The notes beneath the pieces are model-generated. The model had not been told where the DNA came from and ran no database searches. It saw only the letters and a program-made list of their open reading frames with translations. This document shows positions 1-11,336 of a stretch of 64,000 nucleotides of DNA, piece by piece. Position 1 is the stretch's first letter. Every line of letters starts with the position of its first letter. The DNA is from Erythrobacter litoralis. GTDB taxonomy: Bacteria > Pseudomonadota > Alphaproteobacteria > Sphingomonadales > Sphingomonadaceae. Both the position numbers and the translations under genes were made by a program. The stretch covers positions 1,054,001-1,118,000 of the forward strand of contig NZ_CP017057.1 in NCBI RefSeq assembly GCF_001719165.1, in the 5' to 3' direction.

Positions 1-87
1 GTCCGTCCCTGCCAAGCGAATTGTTGCAGCGCAGCAAGGCGCGGCGCTCCGTTCGGAACGCGAGACGGGGATTAGCATTTGTTATTC

Positions 88-453
88 ATGGAAAACGATC
101 CCTTAGAGAAAGTCACCGTCTGGTATGACGGCGCCTGTCCGCTCTGCCTGCGCGAGATTGCGCTGATGCGGCGGCTGGACCGGCGCGGGGCGATCCGCTT
201 CGTCGACGTCTCTGACAAGGGCGAGCCAGCATCCTGCCCGATCGACCGAACGCGCCTGCTCGAGCGGTTCCATGCAGAAGAGGACGGCGTGCTGCTCGAA
301 GGTGCTGCGGCCTTCGCCGCGATGTGGCGGGCGATCCCGCTGCTGCGCCCGCTCGGCCTTGCCGCGCGCTGGCGGCCGTTGCTGGGCCTGCTCGAGGCGG
401 CGTATCGTCAGTTTCTCAAGGTCCGGCCGCGGCTCCAGCGCTTCTTCGCGTAA
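88..453 (+). CDS. DCC-family (DUF393) thiol-disulfide oxidoreductase-like protein
   Basis: A 121-residue protein with the family's defining motif YDGACPLC near residues 11-18 (a D-x-x-C-x-x-C redox-type site), followed by basic and hydrophobic helices. DUF393 proteins are predicted thiol-disulfide oxidoreductases, but their substrates are mostly unknown. An in-frame TTG lies three codons upstream at 79. I prefer ATG 88 because it gives the compact N-terminus usual for the family. It runs 74 bases ahead of the hydroxy-acid oxidase on the same strand and could be co-transcribed with it. Confidence 0.85.
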   Translation: MENDPLEKVTVWYDGACPLCLREIALMRRLDRRGAIRFVDVSDKGEPASCPIDRTRLLERFHAEEDGVLLEGAAAFAAMWRAIPLLRPLGLAARWRPLLGLLEAAYRQFLKVRPRLQRFFA

Positions 454-527
454 GCCTCCACATTCGCTCTTGCCCCGCGCCGCTCCATCGGCTGGAACGG
501 GCGCGGGAAAAGAGGAGAGGACCCGCG

Positions 528-1694
528 ATGAGCCATTTCGGTGCGATGCAGAACGAAATCTACAATGCCGGTCTGAAAGGTATATTGCCCGATTACCCGG
601 TCGATTTCGCCACGCTGGAAAAGCGCGCGCACGAGGCGCTCGGCCCAATGCTGACCAATTACGTCGCAGGCGGCTGCGGCGACGAACACACGCAGGACGA
701 GAACGCGGCGGCCTTTCACCACTGGGGCATGGTCCCGCGCATGATGGTCGACTGTTCCGAACGGGACCTGTCGATCGAACTGTTCGGGCACCGCTACGAA
801 ACGCCGCTATTCATGGCGCCGATCGGCCTCAACGGCGAAGCTTCGCGGGACCGCCACGGGGACATGGCAGCCGCGCGCGCCTCGGCGATGACGGGCGTGC
901 CGTTCTGCGCCTCGACGCTCTCCAACGACCCGCTGGAGGACGTGAAGGCGGCCTGTGGCGACACGCCCGCATGGTTTCAGCTCTATACCCCGCGCAACCG
1001 CGAACTGGCGACAAGCCTCATCCGCCGCGCCGAGAAGGCGGGCTATTCCGCGCTCGTCGTGACTCTGGACACCTGGGTGACCGGCTGGCGGCCGCGCGAC
1101 CTCAATGCATCCAATTTCCCGCAGCTGCGCGGCAAGGTCCTGCAGAACTATTTCACCGATCCGGTCTTCCGCTCGCTGCTGGCGAAGCCGCCGGAAGAGG
1201 ACCCGGCAGCGGCGATCTTCACCTGGGCGGCGACTTTCGGACAGGTGCTGACCTGGGATGACATGGAATGGTTCAAGTCGGTGACGAAGCTGCCGATCGT
1301 TCTCAAGGGGATCTGCCATCCAGACGATGCGCGGCGCGCGGTCGATACCGGGGCGGATGCGATCTACTGCTCCAACCATGGCGGGCGGCAGGCCAATGGC
1401 GGGATCGCGACGATCGACCTGCTTGCCGATGTGGTCAAGGCGGCAGGCGAGGTGCCGGTCCTGTTCGACAGCGGCGTGCGTTCGGGCACCGATGCGGTGA
1501 AGGCGCTGGCGCTGGGGGCTAGAGCGGTCGGGGTGGGCCGTCCCTATACATACGGCCTGGCGATTGGCGGGGATCAGGGCGCGGCATGGGTGCTGCGCTC
1601 GATTCTCGCCGAGGCGGACCTGCTCATGGCGGTAAACGGCTATCCCACGCTTGCCGATGTGCGATCAGCCGGCGCGGTGCGTACCGATCGCTGA
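528..1694 (+). CDS. FMN-dependent alpha-hydroxy-acid oxidizing protein (lactate 2-monooxygenase-like)
   Basis: A 388-residue TIM-barrel flavoenzyme of the lactate/glycolate oxidase family. It oxidises an L-2-hydroxy acid to the 2-oxo acid using FMN. The active-site base is His284 in SNHGGRQ, with Arg287 as the expected carboxylate-binding residue. The C-terminal DSGVRSGTDAVKALALGA segment is the conserved phosphate-binding part of the barrel. The N-terminal YVAGGCGDEHTQ stretch resembles the lactate 2-monooxygenase branch more than LldD. ATG 528 follows GAGGAGAGG. The reading frame is open back to 324, but that part has no family homology. The exact substrate cannot be fixed from sequence alone. 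Confidence 0.88.
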   Translation: MSHFGAMQNEIYNAGLKGILPDYPVDFATLEKRAHEALGPMLTNYVAGGCGDEHTQDENAAAFHHWGMVPRMMVDCSERDLSIELFGHRYETPLFMAPIGLNGEASRDRHGDMAAARASAMTGVPFCASTLSNDPLEDVKAACGDTPAWFQLYTPRNRELATSLIRRAEKAGYSALVVTLDTWVTGWRPRDLNASNFPQLRGKVLQNYFTDPVFRSLLAKPPEEDPAAAIFTWAATFGQVLTWDDMEWFKSVTKLPIVLKGICHPDDARRAVDTGADAIYCSNHGGRQANGGIATIDLLADVVKAAGEVPVLFDSGVRSGTDAVKALALGARAVGVGRPYTYGLAIGGDQGAAWVLRSILAEADLLMAVNGYPTLADVRSAGAVRTDR

Positions 1695-2080
1695 TCGGGC
1701 ATGCTGCAAATGCGCACACAGCGGGGTGCGAAAAGGTCGGACCCGGATCGAAAAACGAAGGAAACGCGCTTACGGGCTTGACCGGAAGCGCGAAAAGTTG
1801 CGCGCGCGATCAATTCCGGTTCACTTTTCCACAGCTTTCCTGTTAGACTGCGCTTGCTAATAAAAGCGAATCGGGGACGCGATCAATGGAACGACCGACA
1901 ATATGGTCCAGTGGCCCGGATGCCATGGGACGCACCGTCTGCACTCATGACGAGCGTGCCCGCCGGGCCCATTACGGACGCATCCAGCCAATGGGTGAAT
2001 CCGGTTCGCTCCGTTCGATCCTCGCGCGCTTCATTCCCCTTTCCTGATCCGGCCGGCTTCCCGGCCGGACTGCCGTCGGC
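1695..2080. other. Intergenic stretch between convergent genes
   Basis: This 386-base gap between the hydroxy-acid oxidase and the aldehyde dehydrogenase holds no convincing gene. A TTG-started frame at 1854-2126 lacks the local codon bias and overlaps the dehydrogenase 3' end. The only structured element is the hairpin at 2048-2069, listed separately. A short AT-richer patch at about 1818-1862 could be a promoter, but nothing reads from it. Confidence 0.4.
2048..2069 (-). terminator. GC-rich hairpin after aldehyde dehydrogenase
   Basis: A perfect 9-bp inverted repeat (TCCGGCCGG / CCGGCCGGA) with a 4-base loop lies 12 bases beyond the stop codon of the minus-strand aldehyde dehydrogenase. 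No clear U-tract follows it on the minus strand, so it is either a weak intrinsic terminator or a 3'-end stabilising hairpin. Confidence 0.45.
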
Positions 2081-3532
2081 TTACGCGCCCGCCTTCGCGA
2101 CGGTGACGAGCTTGGTCTCGGTGTAGCCGAGATAGCCCTCGACCCCGCTTTCGGAGCCGAAGCCGCTGTCGCCTGTCCCACCGAAAGGCGTCTCGGGCGA
2201 GCCCACGCCGAAATGGTTGATCGCGACCATCCCTGCGCGCAGGCTCCGCCCGAGATAATGGCTCTCGTCCAGGCTTGCGGTGAAGGCATAGGCCGCGAGC
2301 CCGTAGCGCAGCGAATTGGCGATGCGCACGGCCTCCTCGATGTCGTCATAGGGCACGATCCCCGCGACCGGGCCGAATGGCTCCTCGACCATCAGCCTGC
2401 TGTCGAGCGAGGGCGCTGCAATGACGGTCGGCTGAAAGAAATGGCCCGGCCCCTGAATTGCGGAGCCGCCCGCGACGATCTCGCCCTTTTCGCCGCCGAG
2501 CGATTTCATGAGCTCGGTCATCGCCGCAACTCGCCCTGCATGGGCGAGCGGGCCCATCTCGACGCTTTCGTCGCTGCTGGCATCCCCGACCTTCAGTTTT
2601 TGCGAACGCGCCGCGAATTCGGCGACGAACCTGTCGTAGATCCCGCGCGCGACGAGGAAGCGCGTCGGCGAGACGCAGACCTGGCCGGCATTGCGGAACT
2701 TGGTCGCCGCGCACGCCGCGACGGTGCGGTCGAAATCGGCGCTTTCGCCGATCACGACCGGCGCATGCCCGCCGAGTTCCGGGGTAAAGCGCTTCATTCC
2801 CTGCGCGGCGAGCACACCCAATTGCTTGCCCACCGCAGTCGATCCGGTGAAGCTTACCTTGCGCGTGACGGGCGAGGCGATGAGATGCTCCGAAATCATC
2901 GCCGGGTCGCCATGGACGAGGTTGAGCACGCCGTCGGGAAGCCCCGCATCGACGAAGCATTCCACCAGCATCTGCGCGCTTGCGGGCGTGGTCTCGGCAG
3001 GCTTGAGGATCGCGCTGCATCCGGCCGCCAGCGCGCCGCCGATCTTCTTGGCCGGCAAGTTGATCGGGAAATTCCAAGGTGTGAGAAGCACCGCCGGGCC
3101 GACCGGCTCCTGCGTAACGCGCTGTTCCAGGATGGCATGGCTGCGCGCGGGCACGATCCGCCCGCCCTGGCGCTTGGCCTCCTCGGCGAGGAAATCGATC
3201 AGGTCGGCTGCGCCCGTCGTTTCGCCAAGCGCCTGAGCGTGGGGCTTACCCATCTCGAGCGTCACGACCCGCGCAATGGTCTCGGCGCGTTCGCGCAGCA
3301 GTTCGGCGGCGCGGCGGATGACCCGGTAACGTTCGATCGCGGGCGTATCGCGCCACACCGCGAACCCGCTGTCGGCGGCGGCGAGCGCCGCGTCGAGCTG
3401 CTCCTTCGACACCTTGGGCGCGCTGCCGATCGCCTTTTCGGTCGCCGGGTTGACCACTTGCATCGCGCCCTGGCCGCCCTCGGCGATCCATTCGCCGCCG
3501 ATCAGCATGCGAACTTCGGGATAGGTGGTCAT
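2081..3532 (-). CDS. NAD(P)-dependent aldehyde dehydrogenase, succinate-semialdehyde dehydrogenase-like
   Basis: A 483-residue class-I-type aldehyde dehydrogenase. The catalytic cysteine is Cys286 in GQVCVSPTRF. The general base is Glu252 in PELGG, and the oxyanion-site Asn lies in TPWNFP (about 152-157). The overall sequence and the FGGTGDSGFGSESG ending look like GabD-type succinate-semialdehyde dehydrogenases, but substrate choice is inferred. The start ATG 3532 has AGGAG upstream (AAAAAGGAGAGCCGC). The reading frame stays open to 4900 across the divergent ald gene, which is an artefact of high GC. It is divergent from ald, with a 138-base shared promoter region. Confidence 0.9.
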   Translation of the reverse strand: MTTYPEVRMLIGGEWIAEGGQGAMQVVNPATEKAIGSAPKVSKEQLDAALAAADSGFAVWRDTPAIERYRVIRRAAELLRERAETIARVVTLEMGKPHAQALGETTGAADLIDFLAEEAKRQGGRIVPARSHAILEQRVTQEPVGPAVLLTPWNFPINLPAKKIGGALAAGCSAILKPAETTPASAQMLVECFVDAGLPDGVLNLVHGDPAMISEHLIASPVTRKVSFTGSTAVGKQLGVLAAQGMKRFTPELGGHAPVVIGESADFDRTVAACAATKFRNAGQVCVSPTRFLVARGIYDRFVAEFAARSQKLKVGDASSDESVEMGPLAHAGRVAAMTELMKSLGGEKGEIVAGGSAIQGPGHFFQPTVIAAPSLDSRLMVEEPFGPVAGIVPYDDIEEAVRIANSLRYGLAAYAFTASLDESHYLGRSLRAGMVAINHFGVGSPETPFGGTGDSGFGSESGVEGYLGYTETKLVTVAKAGA

Positions 3533-3670
3533 GCGGCTCTCCTTTTTCGCGTTTCGTCTCGTCTGCGCCCCTTTCAAACCCGCGAGCGCTTTGCAACCAT
3601 ACTTGCCCCGATTGTAACTTTGTTGCGCATTCTTTAGCGGGGGCCTCGAACTCATCCCCAGGAGCGAATC

Positions 3671-5881
<2,211 letters not shown>

Positions 5882-5882
<1 letters not shown>

Positions 5883-6718
5883 TGGAGACCGTTGCCGAAA
5901 ACCGCAGCCATGGCGGGATGCAGGGGGTCTACGGCCATGCTTCGCGCGAGACAGGGACCGACATGACCTTCGCGGTCTTCGTGCCCGAGCATGCACCGGG
6001 CGAGAAGCTGCCGATGCTATGGTACCTTTCGGGCCTTACCTGCACCCATGCGAACGTCATGGAGAAGGGCGAATATCGCGCGGCGTGCGCTGAGCATGGC
6101 GTGATCCTCGTCGCACCCGACACAAGCCCGCGCGGGGATGACGTGCCCGATGCGGCAGAGGAATACGATTTCGGGAAAGGCGCCGGCTTCTACCTCGATG
6201 CGACGCGCGAACCGTGGTCGAAGCACTATCGCATGCGCTCCTATATCGAAGCCGAACTGCCGGATCTGATCGCCGAGCACTTTCCTGCCGACATGGAGCG
6301 TCAGTCGATCACCGGCCATTCCATGGGCGGCCACGGCGCGCTGACTGCGGCGTTGCGCGACCCCGCGCGGTTCCGTTCGGTCAGCGCCTTCAGCCCGATC
6401 GTCGCGCCGTCACTTGTGCCATGGGGGCAGAAGGCGTTCCCGCGCTATCTGGGTGAGGACCGCGACAAGTGGCGCGAACATGACGCGGTCGCCCTGATCG
6501 AGGACGGGGCCCGCCACGATCACATTCTCGTCGATCAGGGAACCGCGGACATTTTTCTTGGCGAGCAGTTGAAGGCCCACCTGCTCGCCGAGGCCTGCGA
6601 GGCCGCTGGCATGCCCGCGACGATCCAGATGCAGGAGGGTTACGACCACTCCTACTTCTTCGTCTCGACCTTCATGGCCGAACACGTCGCCTGGCACGCC
6701 GAGCGGCTGAAGGCCTAG
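5882..6718 (+). CDS. fghA: S-formylglutathione hydrolase
   Basis: A 278-residue esterase-D family alpha/beta hydrolase. The nucleophile is Ser147 in TGHSMGGHGA. The charge-relay His is in YDHSYFF near residue 257. The N-terminal SGLTCTHANVMEKGEYR is the diagnostic FGH signature. It hydrolyses S-formylglutathione to formate and glutathione, completing the pathway started by adhC. ATG 5882 overlaps the adhC stop by one base; a TTG three bases earlier is also possible. The 3' end overlaps the convergent FAH-family gene by 4 bases. Confidence 0.93.
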
Positions 6719-7725
6719 GCCTGCACCACCTTCTGCTCGATCGCGCCGAAGATCGAGTGATTGTCCGCATCCCGCATCTCGACCCGCACCGTGTCGCCCG
6801 GCGCCATGAAGCGCGTCGTCGGCTCGCCGTCGCGGATCGTCTCGATCATGCGGATTTCCGCGATGCAGGAATAGCCGAGGCCGCCGTCGGCAACCGGCTT
6901 GCCCGCACCGCCGTCGGGATCGCGGTTCGAGATCGTGCCCGAACCGATGATCGAGCCCGCGCACAGCGAACGCGTCTTCGCGGCATGGGCGACAAGCTGC
7001 GCCATGTTGAAGGTCGCATCCACGCCGACCTCGGCCCGGCCGAAGGGTTCGCCATTGTAATCGACCATCAGCGGCAGGTGGACGAGGCTGTCCTTCCACG
7101 CCTCGCCCAGTTCGTCGGGCGTGACGGCGACGGGAGAAAAAGCGCTCGCCGGCTTGGACTGGAAGAAGCCGAAGCCCTTGGCGAGTTCGCCAGGGATGAC
7201 GCCGCGCAGGGACACGTCGTTGACGAGCATGACGAGCTTGATGTGACCGGCAGCGTCTTCGGCGCTGACACCCATCGGCACGTCGTCGACGATCACGGCG
7301 ACTTCGCCTTCCATGTCGCAGCCCCAGGCGGTGTCACCCAGCGGGATGTCTCCGCGCGGCGGCAGGAAGCCATCCGACCCCCCCTGGTACATCAGAGGAT
7401 CGTGATAGAAGCTTTCCGGAACCTCGGCCCCGCGTGCCTTTCGCACCAGTTCGACGTGGTTGATATAGGCGCTGCCGTCGGCCCACTGGTAGGCGCGCGG
7501 CAGGGGCGAATGGGAGTCGCGTTCGTGGAAGCGTTCGCACGGCACCGCCTCGTGCTCGACATCGCGGGCGAGCACTTCCAGTTTCGGCGCGATCTCGGCC
7601 CAGTTGTCGAGCGCATGTTGCAGCGTGGGGGCGATGTTGTCGGCGGCGCAGCAGCGGGTGAGGTCCTTCGAGACCACGACCAGCCTGCCGTCGCGCGTGC
7701 CGTCCTTGAGGGTTGCGAGCTTCAT
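6715..7725 (-). CDS. Fumarylacetoacetate hydrolase family protein
   Basis: A 336-residue FAH-family hydrolase. The metal-binding core is visible as WGCDMEGEVAVIVDDVP (acidic ligands), and a later GSIIGSGTISN segment is typical of the family. It lies directly after maiA, with a 4-base ATGA overlap at 7722-7725. This supports fumarylacetoacetase activity: cleavage of 4-fumarylacetoacetate to fumarate and acetoacetate at the end of homogentisate (tyrosine/phenylalanine) catabolism. Homogentisate dioxygenase is not in the window. A gentisate-type fumarylpyruvate substrate is the main alternative. Confidence 0.88.
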   Translation of the reverse strand: MKLATLKDGTRDGRLVVVSKDLTRCCAADNIAPTLQHALDNWAEIAPKLEVLARDVEHEAVPCERFHERDSHSPLPRAYQWADGSAYINHVELVRKARGAEVPESFYHDPLMYQGGSDGFLPPRGDIPLGDTAWGCDMEGEVAVIVDDVPMGVSAEDAAGHIKLVMLVNDVSLRGVIPGELAKGFGFFQSKPASAFSPVAVTPDELGEAWKDSLVHLPLMVDYNGEPFGRAEVGVDATFNMAQLVAHAAKTRSLCAGSIIGSGTISNRDPDGGAGKPVADGGLGYSCIAEIRMIETIRDGEPTTRFMAPGDTVRVEMRDADNHSIFGAIEQKVVQA

Positions 7726-8369
7726 GATGTCTCCCTTTGCGGGTTGTCGTTCTGGTTGTCGGGGTGCGCGCGCCTGAACGGTTCAAGCGCGAGACAGGCT
7801 GCCTCGATCCGTGTCATGCGAGGGCTGGCGGACAGGTCGTATTCGAACCGGCGCGCATTGTAGAGCTGCGGGACAAGCACGGTCTCGAACAGGCCGGGCG
7901 CATCGAACAGGAAATCGCCGGTACCAAGCTGCTCGAGCCGCTGTTCAACCGGGACCAGCGTGCGCGCGAGCCAGTGGCGATACCATTCGCCGATCTCGCC
8001 TGGCGACTTGCCGTATTCTTCCTTGAGATATTTCAGCACCGGCAGGTTCAACGGCGCGTGCAATTCGGTCGCGATCGCATAGGCGAGTTCGCGCGCGGTG
8101 TAGCGGGCCTCGATATCGGCAGGCAGCAGGGGTTTTGCCGGATAGGCCTCGTCGAGCCATTCGATCAGCGCCATCGACTGCGCCCGATCGCGCCCGTCGG
8201 CTTCGAGCATCGGCACGCTCGCGAAGGGATTGCGGCTGGTGAAGGCCGCATCCTTCTGAGCGCTCTCGAGCAGGTTGACGGGCACGTTTTCGAAAGCGAG
8301 CCCTTTCAACTCGAGCGCGATGCGGAGGCGGTAGCTGGTCGAGCTGCGGTAATATCCGTGGAGCTTCAT
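7722..8369 (-). CDS. maiA: Maleylacetoacetate isomerase (zeta-class GST)
   Basis: A 215-residue glutathione S-transferase of the zeta class. The catalytic SSTSYRLRIAL motif is at residues 9-19, and a GST C-terminal helical domain follows. It isomerises 4-maleylacetoacetate to 4-fumarylacetoacetate using glutathione. It is first in a two-gene unit with the FAH-family hydrolase, which starts inside its last codons. Confidence 0.93.
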   Translation of the reverse strand: MKLHGYYRSSTSYRLRIALELKGLAFENVPVNLLESAQKDAAFTSRNPFASVPMLEADGRDRAQSMALIEWLDEAYPAKPLLPADIEARYTARELAYAIATELHAPLNLPVLKYLKEEYGKSPGEIGEWYRHWLARTLVPVEQRLEQLGTGDFLFDAPGLFETVLVPQLYNARRFEYDLSASPRMTRIEAACLALEPFRRAHPDNQNDNPQRETS

Positions 8370-8381
8370 GCGGCCCTGGCG

Positions 8382-9596
8382 TCAGGCGAAGGCCGGAATG
8401 CCGGTGATCGCGCGGCCGAGGATCAGCGCGTGAACGTCATGCGTGCCTTCGTAGGTGTTGACCGTTTCCAGGTTCACCGCATGCCGGATCACCTGGTATT
8501 CCTCGGAAATGCCGTTCCCGCCATGCATGTCGCGCGCCATCCGGGCAATGTCGAGCGCCTTGCCGACATTGTTGCGCTTCACGATCGAGATCATGTCGGG
8601 GCTGAAGCGGTGCTCATCCATCAGCCGGCCGACGCGCAGGCTTGCCTGTAGGCCCAGCGCGATGTCGCTCATCATGTCGGCAAGCTTCTTCTGGAACAGT
8701 TGGGTCGCAGCGAGGGGCCGGCCGAACTGCTCGCGGTCGAGGCCGTATTGCCGCGCGGCGTGGAGGCAGAATTCCGCCGCGCCCATCGCGCCCCACGAAA
8801 TCCCGTAGCGTGCGCGGTTGAGACAGCCGAACGGGCCCTTGAGCCCTTCCACATGCGGCAGCAGCGCCTCGGCGGGCAGCTTCACCTCGTCCATCATGAT
8901 CATTCCGGTCGTGGATGCACGAAGCGAGATCTTGCCCTCGATCTTGGGTGCGGAGAGGCCTTCCATCCCCTTTTCGAGGACGAAGCCGCGGATCGCACCG
9001 CCATGCTCTTCCGATTTGGCCCAGACGACGAAGACATCGGCGAAAGGCGAATTGGAAATCCACGTCTTGGAACCGGAGATGACGTATCCATCGCCGTTCT
9101 TCTTCGCGACGGTCTTCATGCCCGAGGGGTCGGAGCCCGCATCGGGTTCAGTAAGGCCGAAACAGCCGATAAGTTCGCCGCTCGCAAGGCCGGGGAGATA
9201 TTTCTGACGCTGCTCCTCCGAGCCGTAGGCGTAGATCGGATACATCACGAGGCTGGACTGCACGCTCGCCATGGAGCGATAGCCGCTGTCCACCCGTTCA
9301 ATCTCGCGCGCGATCAGGCCATAGGCGACATAGCTCGCGCCGGCACCGCCATATTCCTCGGGCACGGTCGCGCCGAGGAGGCCGGCTTCGCCCATCATCG
9401 GGAAGAGTTCGGGAGCATCGACTTCACCCCGGAATGCCTCGATCACGCGCGGCTGCAGCTGGCCCTGCGCGAAGCCTTTAGCCGCATCGCGGATCATCCG
9501 CTCTTCCTCGGTCAGTTGGCTGTCGAGGTCGAAGGGATCTTCCCAGTTGAACGGGACTATACCGCTAGAGGGCTTTTCGGGGGCGGGGCCGTGCAT
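8382..9596 (-). CDS. gcdH: Acyl-CoA dehydrogenase, glutaryl-CoA dehydrogenase type
   Basis: A 404-residue acyl-CoA dehydrogenase whose sequence fits glutaryl-CoA dehydrogenase. It has [15 protein letters not shown] near the N-terminal domain junction, and [14 protein letters not shown] and [16 protein letters not shown] in the FAD/substrate domain. The catalytic glutamate is in [16 protein letters not shown] (about residue 383). It oxidatively decarboxylates glutaryl-CoA to crotonyl-CoA in lysine/tryptophan breakdown and passes electrons to ETF. The start at 9596 is supported by CAGGAG seven bases upstream. The frame continues to 9683 without further homology. Confidence 0.9.
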   Translation of the reverse strand: MHGPAPEKPSSGIVPFNWEDPFDLDSQLTEEERMIRDAAKGFAQGQLQPRVIEAFRGEVDAPELFPMMGEAGLLGATVPEEYGGAGASYVAYGLIAREIERVDSGYRSMASVQSSLVMYPIYAYGSEEQRQKYLPGLASGELIGCFGLTEPDAGSDPSGMKTVAKKNGDGYVISGSKTWISNSPFADVFVVWAKSEEHGGAIRGFVLEKGMEGLSAPKIEGKISLRASTTGMIMMDEVKLPAEALLPHVEGLKGPFGCLNRARYGISWGAMGAAEFCLHAARQYGLDREQFGRPLAATQLFQKKLADMMSDIALGLQASLRVGRLMDEHRFSPDMISIVKRNNVGKALDIARMARDMHGGNGISEEYQVIRHAVNLETVNTYEGTHDVHALILGRAITGIPAFA

Positions 9597-9683
9597 ATGG
9601 TTACTCCTGAAACTTGTTTGGCCTTTTTGCAGGTGTGGAGACCCTCCGCAAGGCCGTGCGGGGAACTCCCCCATGCATTTCAC

Positions 9684-10010
9684 TCATGACCGCGAGGGAT
9701 AGATCCCTTCGCCGACCACGCAATGCTTCAGCGCGCGGCCATTGGCCGAGGCAGTGGCGCCGGCGAGATCGGGGAGGGAGAAGGTAGTGCGCCCGTCGCC
9801 GCCATATTGCGTGCCCAGCAGCGAGAACAGCGCGGTGTATTGCGCAATCGGCAAAAGCCGCCCGTCGGCGGGCAGCGTGCCGCGCGGGCAGAAATTGGCC
9901 GCGACGGTGATGACCTTGCCGAGATAGTCTTCCTGCGCCGAGGCGGGCGCTCCCGGAAATGCGCCAAGAGCGAGCGCGAGCGCGGCAGCGCGGATGATCG
10001 CGTTTGTCAT
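9684..10010 (-). CDS. Secreted phage tail-collar domain protein
   Basis: A 108-residue protein with an N-terminal signal peptide (hydrophobic run to about residue 25, cleavage after ASA). A single tail-collar module follows: FCPRGTLPADGRLLPI, then TALFSLLGTQYGGDGRTTFSLPDL, ending KHCVVGEGIYPSRS. The collar fold comes from phage tail fibres, but bacteria carry many stand-alone exported copies (MdpB-like). No phage gene adjoins it. The two cysteines could form a disulfide. Function unknown. Confidence 0.8.
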   Translation of the reverse strand: MTNAIIRAAALALALGAFPGAPASAQEDYLGKVITVAANFCPRGTLPADGRLLPIAQYTALFSLLGTQYGGDGRTTFSLPDLAGATASANGRALKHCVVGEGIYPSRS

Positions 10011-10082
10011 GACTTTCCCTCTGTTCTGCCCGCAAGACCATGGCCTGCGGCGGGGGAAAGATCAATCGCGCCGGGCGCCCCT

Positions 10083-10442
10083 CTAGGCTGCTGCCTCGAG
10101 CGCGTTGTTCACCGCCTCGATCACGTCCGCGGGCGGGCAGGGCTTTTCCAGCGTCCGCGCGCCGGGAAAGCGTTCCGCGATCTCCTCGCGCGTGTGGTGG
10201 CCCGAATGGAAGATGATCGGCACGCCTTCACTGGCGAGCTTTTCGGCGAATTCGAAGACCATGCCATCGTCCAATTGGATGTCGAGAATGGCAAGGTCGG
10301 GCCGTTCCTTCTGGAAAGCGAACATCGCCGAGGAGATCCCGGCATGGGGACCTTCCACGCGGTAGCCCGCTTCCTCGACCGTATCGCGCAGGTCGTAGGC
10401 GACGATCATCTCGTCTTCGGCGACGAGAATGCTCTGCGTCAT
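10083..10442 (-). CDS. Single-domain response regulator
   Basis: A 119-residue stand-alone receiver (CheY-like) domain with no output domain. The acidic pocket is AEDE at residues 8-11, the phospho-acceptor is Asp54 in AILDIQLDDG, the switch residue is Ser80 and the conserved lysine is Lys100 in LEKP. All are intact, so it should be phosphorylatable. The start at 10442 is preceded by AGGAGGACATTC. No histidine kinase lies nearby. Orthologous single receivers in alphaproteobacteria often serve HWE-type kinases encoded elsewhere, which is inference here. Confidence 0.88.
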   Translation of the reverse strand: MTQSILVAEDEMIVAYDLRDTVEEAGYRVEGPHAGISSAMFAFQKERPDLAILDIQLDDGMVFEFAEKLASEGVPIIFHSGHHTREEIAERFPGARTLEKPCPPADVIEAVNNALEAAA

Positions 10443-10550
10443 GAATGTCCTCCTGTGATTGCCGGCAGAGTGTAACACGGATCGCCGGTTAATGCAGGAG
10501 GGGGCAATACGCAGCGCTGCGCAAGGGTGCTGCGGACAGTGCGGAAGGGG

Positions 10551-11165
10551 TCAGGCGCCCCGGCCGAACTTCGCTTCGAATGCGTCCTTGTCGCCCGAAA
10601 CCAACAGCTTGGCCTGCTCGACCCACTGATCGCGGCGGATGCGGCCCTTGAAGCGGCCGAGCTGCGAATCGACGCGTTCGATCTCCGCTTCGTCCCAGGC
10701 GGCGATCTGTTCGAATCGGGTGATGCCCAGTTCGTGCAGCATCGTCACGAGCTTGGGCCCTACGCCCTTGATGCGCGACAGATCATCGCTTTGTGCCGAC
10801 GCGGCTGCCGGTGCAGGAGCGGGCGCGGTTTCGGGCTTCGGCTCGGGCACCGGATCGCCCACCGTCGGGGCGACGCTCACGCCGGCTTCGGCATCGGCGC
10901 TTTCGCCTGCCGTGGCAATGCCGTGCGCGTTCGCCTTGGCCGAGGTCTCGCCCATTGTTTTCTCGACCGCACGCGGACTGCTGATCAGCGCTTCGTTTCG
11001 GCGAGGACGCTCCGCCCCGTCATCGAGCACGTCGCGCTTTTCGGAATCCTCGGCCCCGACTACCTTCGTCTTGGTGTTCACGCGCATGAACAGCATGATC
11101 GCGATCACGAGCAGGACGAGGCCGATCAGGATCAGCGGAAGGGCAGAGGCAAAGCTATCGGACAT
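10551..11165 (-). CDS. Membrane-anchored helix-hairpin-helix protein
   Basis: A 204-residue protein. An N-terminal membrane helix (residues about 8-27, LPLILIGLVLLVIAIMLFMRV) is followed by a long low-complexity Ala/Pro/Glu linker to about residue 125. The C-terminal domain is of the helix-hairpin-helix type, with DDLSRIKGVGPKLVTMLHEL and then GITRFEQIAAW. Such C-terminal domains are often annotated as 'NADH dehydrogenase subunit E-like' or 'DUF4332-like' and resemble DNA-contacting HhH motifs. Membrane topology suggests a cytoplasmic HhH domain tethered to the membrane. Specific role unknown. Confidence 0.78.
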   Translation of the reverse strand: MSDSFASALPLILIGLVLLVIAIMLFMRVNTKTKVVGAEDSEKRDVLDDGAERPRRNEALISSPRAVEKTMGETSAKANAHGIATAGESADAEAGVSVAPTVGDPVPEPKPETAPAPAPAAASAQSDDLSRIKGVGPKLVTMLHELGITRFEQIAAWDEAEIERVDSQLGRFKGRIRRDQWVEQAKLLVSGDKDAFEAKFGRGA

Positions 11166-11336
11166 GGGCAGCGGTCTTTCCTGTCATTGGCGGAATCGGC
11201 GTGGACAGGCCTTTAGCAGCGCCCGCCCGTCATGCCCAAGGGGGTTGGACGCAAGCCGGGCTGCGGCGAGCGCGAAAAAGGTCGGCGGGGATGTCCCACC
11301 GGCCTTCTGCAACCCTTCAGGGCAAGCGCCGACGCG

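Noticed and set aside
1854..2126. A 90-codon plus-strand frame before the aldehyde dehydrogenase end
   Set aside because: TTG start without ribosome site, mixed codon use and overlap with a certain gene on the other strand.
9684..10010. Prophage remnant suggested by a tail-collar domain
   Set aside because: No other phage gene, integrase or att repeat is nearby, and stand-alone exported collar proteins are common in bacteria.
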